A DNA stretch of 64,000 bases from Halomonas nitroreducens (GTDB lineage Bacteria; Pseudomonadota; Gammaproteobacteria; Pseudomonadales; Halomonadaceae). The position numbers and the translations under genes were made by a program. The notes below the pieces were generated by a model. The model was not told the DNA's origin. It saw only the letters and a program-made list of their open reading frames with translations, and ran no database searches. The stretch covers positions 25,175-89,174 of the forward strand of contig NZ_RXNS01000019.1 of NCBI RefSeq assembly GCF_003966155.1, given 5' to 3'. Of the stretch, positions 53,292-62,039 are shown piece by piece. Numbering within the stretch: the stretch's first letter is position 1; each line of letters starts with the position of its first letter.

Positions 53292-53588
53292 TCAGCGAAA
53301 GCGGGTCAGCAGGCGACGCAGCCGGTCCAGGGCGAGGGCGCCAACGAGCGCCTTTCTTCCTAGCCGGGTCACGCTGCCCGGATGCCGTGCGACCGGCAGC
53401 AGTAGCAGCCCGCCAGCTACCAGGATCGGCACCCGATAGCGGTGTACGGCCTGCCAGCCGGCATCCAGCGGATGGGCCGCCGCCTGCCAGCGATCGGTGG
53501 CCACCAGCAGGTCCACCCGCTGCTGCTCGATGGTGGCCTCGAGGACCGCCTTGCGTTCGTGCCGGCTGGGCTCAGCGTTCCGGGTCAC
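53292..53588 (-). CDS. yqjK: YqjK-like protein
   Basis: The 98-residue protein has a basic helical start (VTRNAEPSRHERKAVLEATI), the segment DRWQAAAHPLDAGW, a single hydrophobic helix (VPILVAGGLLLLPVA) and a basic tail. GTG at 53588 is chosen because GGAG lies seven bases upstream; it overlaps the yqjE gene by 17 bases. Third gene of the yqjDEK-type unit linked to envelope stress. Confidence 0.65.
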   Translation of the reverse strand: MTRNAEPSRHERKAVLEATIEQQRVDLLVATDRWQAAAHPLDAGWQAVHRYRVPILVAGGLLLLPVARHPGSVTRLGRKALVGALALDRLRRLLTRFR

Positions 53589-53970
53589 GGTGCTTCTCCA
53601 CCAGTTCACGGTCGAGGGCCAGGTGCTTGAGAGTGCTCGCCAGCAGGGTGCGTTGCCGGGCCATGCGCATCACCCAGGCCGCCAGCAGCATGCCCCCCAG
53701 CAACAGCACGGCGGCGCTTACGCCGATGGCGGTGAGACGGTGGCTTTCCCAGAAGACGACGATGATCAGGGTGGTGAGCGTACCCAGCCCGAGCAACAGC
53801 AGGATCAGGCTGAGACCGGCCAGCAGGGCGATCGTCACCAGCCGGGCACGCTCTTCCTCGAGTTCCAGCACGGCGAGACGCAGTCGCGTCTCGCCGGTCG
53901 CCAGCAGGCTGGACAGCAGCCGCTTGCCGGCCCCGAGCAGTCGCTGAGCCGGTCCCTGGCTCCCCGCCAT
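53572..53970 (-). CDS. yqjE: phage-holin-family protein YqjE
   Basis: The 132-residue protein has two adjacent helices (LVTIALLAGLSLILLLLGLG and LTAIGVSAAVLLLGGMLLAA) flanked by amphipathic charged segments, as in YqjE/holin-like proteins. It shares one base with the stop of yqjD at 53970 (TGATG-type coupling). Confidence 0.78.
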   Translation of the reverse strand: MAGSQGPAQRLLGAGKRLLSSLLATGETRLRLAVLELEEERARLVTIALLAGLSLILLLLGLGTLTTLIIVVFWESHRLTAIGVSAAVLLLGGMLLAAWVMRMARQRTLLASTLKHLALDRELVEKHRDPER

Positions 53971-54326
53971 CAGCGACGTCCGATCAGCATGCCGACCACC
54001 ACACCCACGGCGGCGCCGATGCCGATGCTGGTCCAGGGGTTGTCGTGAACATAGCGGTCACAGGCGTCGGCCTGATGGGTCACGGAGTCTCGCGCATCGT
54101 GATAGGCGCGCTCACCGCGGGCCTCGAGCCGGGAGCGGGTGTCCTGCAGGCGTTGTTCGGCGCGTGCCCGCAGTTCCTTGATATTGTTGCGCGAGTCATC
54201 GGCGGTAGCGCTCACCAGCTCCTCGACGGTCTGGGAGAGGTTATGCAGGTCTTCCTTCAGCTGCCGCGTCGACTCATGGGTGCGGGAAGTGTTGTCTTGT
54301 TGGGCGTGGGAGGTGCGCTCGGCCAT
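53970..54326 (-). CDS. yqjD: DUF883 ribosome-associated membrane protein (YqjD/ElaB family)
   Basis: YqjD/ElaB proteins anchor to the membrane and bind ribosomes in stationary phase. The 118-residue protein has a coiled-coil amphipathic body (STRQLKEDLHNLSQTVEELV, ARAEQRLQDTRSRLEARGER) and the C-terminal anchor VHDNPWTSIGIGAAVGVVVG with GxRR end. First gene of the unit. Confidence 0.85.
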   Translation of the reverse strand: MAERTSHAQQDNTSRTHESTRQLKEDLHNLSQTVEELVSATADDSRNNIKELRARAEQRLQDTRSRLEARGERAYHDARDSVTHQADACDRYVHDNPWTSIGIGAAVGVVVGMLIGRR

Positions 54327-54400
54327 CGGGTCTTCCTCTGACGGTGAATGACAGCTCCAGCATAGCAGTCGTCATGCCTGCCGTAATCCTCCCCGGTTGC

Positions 54401-55444
54401 TCAGCGGGTGAAGGTCCCGCTGGAAAACAGCGGGTTGAGGCTGAAGCCCAGGCCGAGTCGCTGCACGCTGTTGTCGTAGTCGATCAGGCTATCGCCATAG
54501 CCGTGGTAGTACTGGACATGGCCGCGGATCTTGCCGAACAGCGGCCAGGAGTAATCCAGCTGGGCGCCCATGTTGCCGCTGCCGGGGTTGCCTCGCCACA
54601 GCAGGCTGGCCTCCTGGTCGCCGAACAGGCGGCGTGCCACGGTGACGTCCCCATAGCCCATGTACTTGTGGATGTCGGGATTGTCGTCCTGACTCTCGTC
54701 TTCCGGGATCCGCCAGTGGGGCGAGAGCGAGACGGCCCAGTCGTCGTTGATGAAGGTGCTGGTCCAGATGACCCGGTTCCAGCTCCGCGACAAGGGGTCG
54801 GATCGCCCGTTGGACTGGTGATTGAGGCTGATGCGGTTGTGGATGTTGGTCCAGCCGCCCAGCGACCAGTCGTTAGCGAAATCCAGGAAGACCTCGGGCT
54901 CGAAGTTGGTCTCCCGGAACGGCGAGGAGGCATCCGCATTGTAGGCCTGCCACCAGCTGCGCTGGGTATAGCCGAAGAACAGGTCGCCGTTGCCGAAGAT
55001 CAGGTCGTCGGCCAGATTGAACTTGGCGCTGAACTGGAACTTCATCTCCAGCCGGTCAGGGTCGACCTCGTCGTTGATGGCGCGGAAGGCATCATCGTTC
55101 GGCGACGAGGTATAGGTGAGCGGCAACAGGTAGTTGCGGCGATGGGTGGTGATGGCGAACGGGTTGCGGTTGGACTCCGCCTCGAGGAGTCGACGCTTGG
55201 CCACCGATTCCTCCAGCTCTTCCTCCTCGAGGGGCGCGGCGGGCAGGGCCGCGGGTTCCGGGGCGGCAGCCTTCAGCTGACCGCGCAAGTCCTCGAGTTC
55301 GGCTTCCAGGGACTGGATGCGTTCCCGGATCGCCTCCCGTTCGGCGGCACTCGGCGCCTCCTCGCCCTGGGCGAGGGCCTGAGGAGCCAGGCCGGCGGCC
55401 AGCAGGGCCACAGCGAGTCCGGAGCGGTAACGTGGCGGCGTCAT
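54401..55444 (-). CDS. pldA: outer-membrane phospholipase A
   Basis: The enzyme hydrolyses phospholipids in the outer leaflet when the outer membrane is disturbed. The 347-residue protein has a signal peptide (LAVALLAAGLAPQALAQ), a helical coiled extension of about 45 residues (EREAIRERIQSLEAELEDLR) not seen in E. coli PldA, then a 12-strand barrel with the active site NHQSNGRSDPLSRSWNRV (His, Ser and Asn). The last residue pattern GTFTR is usual for the barrel end. ATG at 55444. Confidence 0.92.
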   Translation of the reverse strand: MTPPRYRSGLAVALLAAGLAPQALAQGEEAPSAAEREAIRERIQSLEAELEDLRGQLKAAAPEPAALPAAPLEEEELEESVAKRRLLEAESNRNPFAITTHRRNYLLPLTYTSSPNDDAFRAINDEVDPDRLEMKFQFSAKFNLADDLIFGNGDLFFGYTQRSWWQAYNADASSPFRETNFEPEVFLDFANDWSLGGWTNIHNRISLNHQSNGRSDPLSRSWNRVIWTSTFINDDWAVSLSPHWRIPEDESQDDNPDIHKYMGYGDVTVARRLFGDQEASLLWRGNPGSGNMGAQLDYSWPLFGKIRGHVQYYHGYGDSLIDYDNSVQRLGLGFSLNPLFSSGTFTR

Positions 55445-55599
55445 GGACAGACTATCCTGGCGAAGGTGAGAATGCCGTTCTACCACGCCAGCGGGGCAAG
55501 TCAACTGTGCCCGCCCGGCGCCGTAATGGATTGCCATGCCGATCTCGGATGCCGAGAATCCCTGGCATCGCCCATGGTTCCGCCTTCGACGAGGTTCCC

Positions 55600-58500
55600 T
55601 TGATCGCATTGCCGCGCGCCCTTCGTCCGCTCGTCTTTCACATTGTTTGCCTCTTGCTGGTCGCGGTCATCGCGGGTCTGGCGTCGGGCCTGGCGCAGGG
55701 GCAGGGCGAGGCCCGTTCGCTTCCCGACCAGGAGACCCTGCAGGAACGCCTGTCCGCGCTCACCCCCGAGGAAGGCCAGAGCGTCGATGAGGCCGCGGCT
55801 CGCGACATCGATGCCCTGAGGGCGGCCATCGAGGGGCTGGAAGAACTCGAGGCGGTCAAGACACAGCTGGCCGATCTGGAAGCCCGCGTCGATCAAGCGC
55901 CGGTGGAGCTGCGCGAATTGCAGCGGGCCCTGGCATCGGCACCGGAGGAGGCGCCTTCAGCCTCCCTGGAGGAACTCGAATCCCTGGAGCTGAGCGAGCT
56001 GGAGAATCGCCTCGCCGAGGCCTCCGATACCCTGCAGGACGCCCAGGATCGACTGGCCGAGGTGGAGACACGACTGCTCGGCACCCAGACCCTTCCCGAG
56101 CGGGCCCAGCAGGCCATCACCGAGGCCACCCGCCGCATCGAGGAACATCGGGCCGAGCGCGAGAAGCTGGCGGCACGCGGCGTCGCCGAGGAAGACCCGC
56201 GTCGGGTCCAGCTGAGGATCGAGCAGGCCCTGGCCGAGCAGCGCCTGAAACTCCATCAGCGCGAGCTGGCCACCAATTCCCGGCTGCGCGAGCTGGCCCA
56301 GCAGCGTCGAGAGCTGCTGCGGCGGCGGGTGGCCAGTCAGGAGGCCCATGTGCTGACCCTGCAGCGTCAGCTCGACAGCAAGCGGCGCGAGAAGTCGGAG
56401 CAGGCGATCGCCCGGGCGGTGCGCGACGAGCCGGAGGGCGTGGCGCAGCATCCGCTCATCGTCGAGGCCCAGCAGGCCAACCGGGAGCTGAGCCTGGAAC
56501 TGTTGCGGGTCACCAGTCGCGCCAACGATCTGGTGCGGCAGAGCCAGGAGGTGCGTCGCCAGCTCGATCGGGTGCGTCAGCTCCAGCGGGGGTTGAGCGA
56601 GCATGTCGAGGCCATCCGGGGCAGTACCCTGCTGTCACGCATCCTTCGCGAACAGCGTCGGGCCCTGCCCCAGGTGGAGGTACGCAGTGGGCTGAAAGAC
56701 GAGATCGCCGACCTGCGCCTCAAGCAATTCGAGCTGGAGCGCCAGCGCGAGCAACTCAAGGATGCCGAGGAGTTGGCCCGGGAGCGGTTGGCCGATGCCG
56801 AGGCAGAGGCGTCCCCAGCGCTGGTCGAGCCCCTGGAGCAGTTGCTGCAAGCCCGTCGCGAGCTGCTCGACCAGCTCGAGCCGACCTACGGCGAGATGCT
56901 CAGCGCCGCCATCGAGCTGCAGCTTAGCCAGCAACAGCTGCTGGAAACGAGTCGCTCGCTACGGGACACCATCAACGAGCAGTTGTTCTGGGTGGCCAAC
57001 GCCCAGCCCCTCGACCTGACCTGGCTCAAGCGGTTGCCGAGCCATCTGGTCGACGAATGGCGGGAGGGCGAGTGGCGCCAGGCCCTGCCGAGGCACTGGA
57101 CCCTACCCGATGCCGGGGCCCTGCTGGCCTCGCCGGTGCTGCTGCTGGCGGGCGTGCTGCTGGCGCTGCGTCGGCCGATCCGGCGCCGGCTCAAGCGCCT
57201 CTATGACGAGGTCGGTCACCTGCGGGCGGATAGCCAGGGACATACCCCCCAGGCATTGGCGCTGAACCTGATGCTGGCCCTGCCGGGGCCATTGTGCCTG
57301 GTCACCCTGGGCCTGGTGATGACGCTGGGGGGGCAGGGGATCGCGGTAGGGGTCGGCTGGGCGTTGCTGCAGCTATCGCTGACCTGGGCGGTGATCGCCT
57401 GGGCACGCCGGCTACTGGTGCCCGAAGGGGTGGCGACCCGCCATTTCTATTGGCCCGCCGGCTATGCCACCCGGTTGCGCTGGTGGTTGCTTTGGCTGGC
57501 CGTGGCGCTGGTGCCGGTGTTGATGGTCGGCACCCTGGCCCGGGATGCCGAGATCAACCTCAACCATCGGCCGCTGGCGATGACGCTGTTGCTGGCGGGA
57601 CTGATCGGCATGAGCGTGTCCCTGGCCAAGCTGATCTTCGCCCACACGCCCTTCTTCGGCGTCAAGCTGTTCCGCCTGGTGCTGGGACTGCTCATGGCCC
57701 TGGTGCCGGTGGTGCTGGGCGGACTGGTCGTCTATGGCTATGCCTATACGGCACTGAGCTTGCTGGGGCGTTTCGTGATCACCCTCTACCTGCTGGGGGT
57801 CTGGATCCTGCTGGAGGCCGCCGTGGTGCGCGGCTTGGCGGTGGCGGCGCGGCGGCTGGCCTATCGACGCGCCGTGGCGCGGCGTCGTGCTCTGGCCCAG
57901 GAGAATGGCGATCATGGGGCGGATGTCGTCGAGGAGCCTCCGCTCGACATGCAGCAGGTCAACCAGCAGTCGTTGAGACTCTCCAAGCTGATCCTGATGA
58001 TTGGCTTTCTTCTGGTGATCTATTTCGTCTGGTCCGACCTGCTGACGGTGCTCGGCTATCTCGACCAGGTCATGCTGCTCGGGGGCGAAGGCCAGGAGGG
58101 CGCCGACCTGGTGGGCGGCGCGGTGTCGGTTGGCGATGTCATCGTGGCCCTGCTGGTGGTGGCTCTGACGCTGATCATGGCGCGCAACCTGCCGGGCCTG
58201 CTCGAGGTGATGGTGCTGTCGCGACTGAACCTACAGCAGGGCAGTGCCTATGCCATCAGTTCGCTGCTCTCCTACACCATCGTCGGCACCGGGGTGGTCA
58301 TGGCGCTGGGCACTCTCGGGGTGTCCTGGAGCAAGCTGCAGTGGCTGGTGGCCGCCCTGGGCGTGGGCTTGGGTTTCGGCCTTCAGGAGATCTTCGCCAA
58401 CTTCATCTCGGGGCTGATCATTCTCTTCGAGCGCCCGGTGCGCATCGGCGACACCATCACCCTGGGCAACCTCACGGGGACGGTCAACCGCATCCGCATC

Positions 58501-59019
58501 CGCGCCACCACGGTGACCGACTTCGATCGCAAGGAGATCATCATCCCCAACAAGACCTTCGTCACCGACCAGCTGATCAACTGGTCGCTGTCGGACAGCA
58601 TCACCCGGGTGATCCTGACCTATGGCCTGGCCTACGGTTCCGACTATCGCTTGGCCCAGCGGCTGCTGTATCAGGTGGCCGAGGACAATCCCCGTGTCCT
58701 GGACGACCCCGAGCCCCAGGTCCTGTTCATGGCCTATGGCGAGAGCCGCCTGGAGTTCGAGCTGCGCATCTTCGTCAACAGCCTCGGTGATCGACTCTAC
58801 GCCACCGACGAGATCAACGGCCGGATTGGCGAGCTGTTCGCCGAGCATGGGCTGGAGATCGCCTTCAACCAGCTGGATGTCTGGCTGCATCGGGCCGATG
58901 GCGCCAAGGCGCGTGTCCAGGGAGGGCGGGTTCAAGCTGAGCCACCCGCCAACCCGCCGCCCGGCGCCCAGGGGGATCCGGGGGATGTCGGTGATGCGGG
59001 CGGCGACGGTGGCCGCTGA
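55600..59019 (+). CDS. mscK: large mechanosensitive channel, MscK/KefA-like
   Basis: This is a tension-gated channel that releases solutes on osmotic downshift, K-dependent in E. coli. With TTG at 55600 (GAGG five bases upstream) it has 1139 residues and a cleavable signal (LVFHIVCLLLVAVIAGLASG). A periplasmic coiled-coil domain of about 450 residues follows, then about ten helices and the MscS-type pore QWLVAALGVGLGFGLQEIFA, then NFISGLIILFERPVRIGDTI, and the soluble cage (IIIPNKTFVTDQLINWS). A second possible start is ATG at 55549, which has no ribosome site. Confidence 0.9.
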   Translation: MIALPRALRPLVFHIVCLLLVAVIAGLASGLAQGQGEARSLPDQETLQERLSALTPEEGQSVDEAAARDIDALRAAIEGLEELEAVKTQLADLEARVDQAPVELRELQRALASAPEEAPSASLEELESLELSELENRLAEASDTLQDAQDRLAEVETRLLGTQTLPERAQQAITEATRRIEEHRAEREKLAARGVAEEDPRRVQLRIEQALAEQRLKLHQRELATNSRLRELAQQRRELLRRRVASQEAHVLTLQRQLDSKRREKSEQAIARAVRDEPEGVAQHPLIVEAQQANRELSLELLRVTSRANDLVRQSQEVRRQLDRVRQLQRGLSEHVEAIRGSTLLSRILREQRRALPQVEVRSGLKDEIADLRLKQFELERQREQLKDAEELARERLADAEAEASPALVEPLEQLLQARRELLDQLEPTYGEMLSAAIELQLSQQQLLETSRSLRDTINEQLFWVANAQPLDLTWLKRLPSHLVDEWREGEWRQALPRHWTLPDAGALLASPVLLLAGVLLALRRPIRRRLKRLYDEVGHLRADSQGHTPQALALNLMLALPGPLCLVTLGLVMTLGGQGIAVGVGWALLQLSLTWAVIAWARRLLVPEGVATRHFYWPAGYATRLRWWLLWLAVALVPVLMVGTLARDAEINLNHRPLAMTLLLAGLIGMSVSLAKLIFAHTPFFGVKLFRLVLGLLMALVPVVLGGLVVYGYAYTALSLLGRFVITLYLLGVWILLEAAVVRGLAVAARRLAYRRAVARRRALAQENGDHGADVVEEPPLDMQQVNQQSLRLSKLILMIGFLLVIYFVWSDLLTVLGYLDQVMLLGGEGQEGADLVGGAVSVGDVIVALLVVALTLIMARNLPGLLEVMVLSRLNLQQGSAYAISSLLSYTIVGTGVVMALGTLGVSWSKLQWLVAALGVGLGFGLQEIFANFISGLIILFERPVRIGDTITLGNLTGTVNRIRIRATTVTDFDRKEIIIPNKTFVTDQLINWSLSDSITRVILTYGLAYGSDYRLAQRLLYQVAEDNPRVLDDPEPQVLFMAYGESRLEFELRIFVNSLGDRLYATDEINGRIGELFAEHGLEIAFNQLDVWLHRADGAKARVQGGRVQAEPPANPPPGAQGDPGDVGDAGGDGGR

Positions 59020-59025
59020 GGCGGC

Positions 59026-59781
59026 TCAGCGGCGCCGGGCGTGGAGCAGGAACTCGCGGTTGCCGTCGCCCCCACGGAGAGGGCTCTCCCGCCAGTGGCG
59101 GACCTCAAAGCCACAGGCCTCGCAGGTTTCGCGAATGCGTGCTTCCACCTCAGCGTAGCGGCGGTTGTCGGTGACCAGGCCCCGCGAGTTGACGCCATCG
59201 GGACCGACCTCGAACTGTGGCTTGACCAGCGACAGCAGCTCGCCCCCCGCAGGCAGCAGGGCGCCCAGTTCGGGCAGGATCAGGGTCTGGGAGATGAAGG
59301 CCACGTCCATCACCGCGATGTCTGCCGGGTGGCGGGAAAGGGCCGCGGCGAGCCGGGTGTCGTCGTGCATGGCGCGGGCATTGAGCCCCTCCAGGCAGGT
59401 CACTCGGGCATCCTCCCGCAGGGCGGCATCGAGCTGGTCATGGCCCACTTCCACGCCGATCACATGGGCCGCGCCATGGTGCAGGGCACAGTCGGTGAAG
59501 CCGCCGGTGGACTGGCCCACGTCCAGCACCGTCCGTCCCGTCAGCTCCAGCGCCAGCGCCTCGAGCAGGGCCTCAAGCTTGAGGCCGGCGCGGGAGACAT
59601 AGCGCTCCTCTGGATCCTCGTCGACCGCCAGGGGAATGGCCTCGGCCAGCTTCTCCCCGGGGCGTGTCAGCACCCGCCCGTCGTCGAGGCGGCGGACCCG
59701 CCCATGGCGGATCAGGCGCTGGGCGCGGGTGCGGGAGCGGGCTAGCCCCCGTCTGAGCAGCAGTTGGTCGAGGCGCGGCAT
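59026..59781 (-). CDS. tlyA: TlyA-family rRNA 2'-O-methyltransferase/haemolysin
   Basis: The 251-residue protein has an N-terminal S4 RNA-binding domain (RLDQLLLRRGLARSRTRAQR) and an FtsJ-type methyltransferase domain: RYVSRAGLKLEALLEAL, LDVGQSTGGFTDCALHHGA, MDVAFISQTLILP and LVKPQFEVG. The K-D-K-E catalytic set can be placed. The usual VGAST reads VGQST. The start is uncertain between 59781 and 59790. Mechanosensitive channel gene ends seven bases away (convergent). Confidence 0.88.
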   Translation of the reverse strand: MPRLDQLLLRRGLARSRTRAQRLIRHGRVRRLDDGRVLTRPGEKLAEAIPLAVDEDPEERYVSRAGLKLEALLEALALELTGRTVLDVGQSTGGFTDCALHHGAAHVIGVEVGHDQLDAALREDARVTCLEGLNARAMHDDTRLAAALSRHPADIAVMDVAFISQTLILPELGALLPAGGELLSLVKPQFEVGPDGVNSRGLVTDNRRYAEVEARIRETCEACGFEVRHWRESPLRGGDGNREFLLHARRR

Positions 59782-59956
59782 GAGGGCCATCCGGCGGCAG
59801 CAAAAGCGGCATTATGCCATAGCGTCTGGCTACCACGAGACACGGGGAGCATCGCCTCCGGGCTTGTGATCGGCACGGAGGTGAAGACTCCCGGGAGCGG
59901 CCAGATGCCCGCCGTCGGGCAGCGACGCGCCCGGCGCCCGAAATGGCCGGGGGAGG

Positions 59957-61993
59957 TCAGGGGCCCTCGTCGGCCTGCAGCCCGGTGGGCGGCAGGCGTT
60001 CGGCGCCCCAACTGCGCTGGAGATAACCGACCACCTCGTCGAGCTCCTCCTGGCTGACCTTGGCCAGTTCACCGCGCTCCAGCGGATCATAGTGGAAGAT
60101 GTAGAGCCGCGAGGCGAACTGCTCGAAGGGCAGCGAGGCCTCGCCGAAGCGCTCGCCGTTGCCGGCGGTGCTGACACGGACCCCATCGCCCCAGTCCTGG
60201 CCACTGTCGTTGTTGGGGTTGTAGAAGTAGACCCGCATCACCTCCGAGGGATCCAGGTTGACCCGCAGCAGGGTGATGGCGTGCCAGCCGATGAAGCGAG
60301 CGGCGCTGTCGGTGACGGCGATGCCCGCCGGCTGGGGGTGGATCAGTGGTTGGTTGCCATTGTAGTAAGGGTGGTAGCTGGCATAGAAATGGCGCAGGAA
60401 GGCGTCCAGGTCATGCAGCTGGCCGCTGGCCACGTCCACGTTGATGCGAAAGCCGCGGCCCGACCACCAGCCGTGGAACTCGGGGTTCACCCAGCGGTGC
60501 GGGTCGCCCTCGCGGCCGATGCAGCGCCGGCCCATCTCGGCATAGATCCGGTCCAGGTGCGGGACCACGATCAGCGAGACCGGGTCCAGGTCCATGGGCA
60601 ACTCGCCCGAGACCCCCGACAGGCTGGCCATGGAGGACAGCGGCATGCCCTCGAAGTGCATGATGATCTCGTCGTCGCGGGCCGCCCAGGCGACCATCTG
60701 CAGGAGGTAGTCCGGGTCGTTGTAGGCCCACATCGACAGGGCCCGTGCCGACTGGCAGGTGGGGTTGTTGCCCTGGCCGACCCCCAGTGGCAGGCCCAGC
60801 ATGCACAGCACGCCCTCGAGCAGCCGGGCCCGGGGCGAGATCGTCTCACCGAAGGCCAGGTTGAGGCGCAGCTGCGACCATTCCGAGAGCGGCAGCCCCA
60901 GCTGGCGCCACATCGCCGGCGCCACGGGGGGCTGGTAGAGGATGCCACGCTCAAGCGTCAGGGCCAGGCCGTAGGCGGCCTGGGGCGTGGCGGCGTGGAC
61001 CCCCGCACGGATCAGGGCATGCACCAGGTCGCGGTAGCACAGCAGACAGTCGCGCCCGGTGGACGAGAGGCCCAGCGCCTCGGCGATAAGATGATCGCTG
61101 TGCTCGGTGAGGTGGCGCAGCAGCACCGGGTGGTAGGGCGAGACCAGGCCGGTATCATGCATGGACCGGGCGAAGCCGGTGGCCTCCGCCTGAAGGGCGG
61201 TGGTGTCCATGCTCGCCAGGCGCTCGCGGTAGACCTCCAGGCCGGGATCCTCCCGGCAGGCCTGGGTCGGCCCGAACAGCGAGCTGACCAGGCGGTCGGC
61301 GCCCTGGCCGCTGGCCCCCAGGTCGATGTCCGGGTTGGCCTGGCAGATGGCGATCTGGGTGATCATCTGCTTGACCGGGTCCACCTGGATCGGGCGTTGC
61401 TGCAGGATCCGCCAGATCTCCTCGATCAGCTTGTCGATGATGTGTTCGTAGCCGATGCGTCTTGCCAGGTGCTGGAACAGCTGGCGGGGCAGCTGGGCCA
61501 GGCGGCCCTGGGTCTCGCGCTCGGCCTCGGTGGGGGCACCGAACAGCAGCCACAGGTTCAGCGCCATCACCTGGGTGAGGTAGTGATGGGCCTGCTCGGA
61601 CGAGACCAGGGGATGCAGCACATCGCCCTTGGCCACGGCCAGCAGGCGCAGTTCGCTCAGCGCCTCCACCACCACGGTGTTGGCGTCGGGGCTCTTCAGC
61701 GCCTGGGTGGTCAGCGAGGGCACCAGGAACTGGGGGGTCGCCCAGTCGGACCCCTGGAAGACGCCCGCCGCCTCGAGCCTCTCGGAGCGAGCCTCCACCG
61801 CGGCACAGCCCCCGTCGAGCAGCATCACCCGGCGGGCCGTGTCCAGCACCCGGGGCAGCTTGCCCGGCTTGGCGAAGTCTCGTGCCGCGGCCAGTAGCTC
61901 GATGGCCTCGTCGAGCTTCACCAGCAGGCCGGTGAGCTTGTCCGTGGCGGCGGAAGCCTCGCTTCCACGTTGATCGTCAGGTTGCGTCGTCAC
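59957..61993 (-). CDS. 678-residue protein with papain-like Cys/His/Asn arrangement, unknown
   Basis: No named family is recognised. Soluble, no signal or helix anchor. The N-terminal 400 residues are mainly helical (ALNLWLLFGAPTEAERETQG, LARRIGYEHIIDKLIEEIWR). In the C-terminal part GQGNNPTCQSARALSMW (C413) is followed by GWHAITLLRVNL (H571) and RVYFYNPNNDSGQDWGDG (N592). The 21-residue His-to-Asn spacing after a helix starting with Cys is that of papain-like peptidases and transglutaminases. It forms a two-gene unit with the ATP-grasp gene just upstream (63263-62040, 46 bases apart). Peptide or protein-modifying activity is a hypothesis. Confidence 0.6.
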   Translation of the reverse strand: MTTQPDDQRGSEASAATDKLTGLLVKLDEAIELLAAARDFAKPGKLPRVLDTARRVMLLDGGCAAVEARSERLEAAGVFQGSDWATPQFLVPSLTTQALKSPDANTVVVEALSELRLLAVAKGDVLHPLVSSEQAHHYLTQVMALNLWLLFGAPTEAERETQGRLAQLPRQLFQHLARRIGYEHIIDKLIEEIWRILQQRPIQVDPVKQMITQIAICQANPDIDLGASGQGADRLVSSLFGPTQACREDPGLEVYRERLASMDTTALQAEATGFARSMHDTGLVSPYHPVLLRHLTEHSDHLIAEALGLSSTGRDCLLCYRDLVHALIRAGVHAATPQAAYGLALTLERGILYQPPVAPAMWRQLGLPLSEWSQLRLNLAFGETISPRARLLEGVLCMLGLPLGVGQGNNPTCQSARALSMWAYNDPDYLLQMVAWAARDDEIIMHFEGMPLSSMASLSGVSGELPMDLDPVSLIVVPHLDRIYAEMGRRCIGREGDPHRWVNPEFHGWWSGRGFRINVDVASGQLHDLDAFLRHFYASYHPYYNGNQPLIHPQPAGIAVTDSAARFIGWHAITLLRVNLDPSEVMRVYFYNPNNDSGQDWGDGVRVSTAGNGERFGEASLPFEQFASRLYIFHYDPLERGELAKVSQEELDEVVGYLQRSWGAERLPPTGLQADEGP

Positions 61994-62039
61994 GCCGACT
62001 CCTCGTCGTCAGGCTGTCATGTACCTCATGACGCCCCCT

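Noticed and set aside
60092..61897. Plus-strand 601-codon frame opposite the papain-like gene
   Set aside because: Antisense shadow with no motif; the minus-strand reading has conserved aromatic and catalytic residues.
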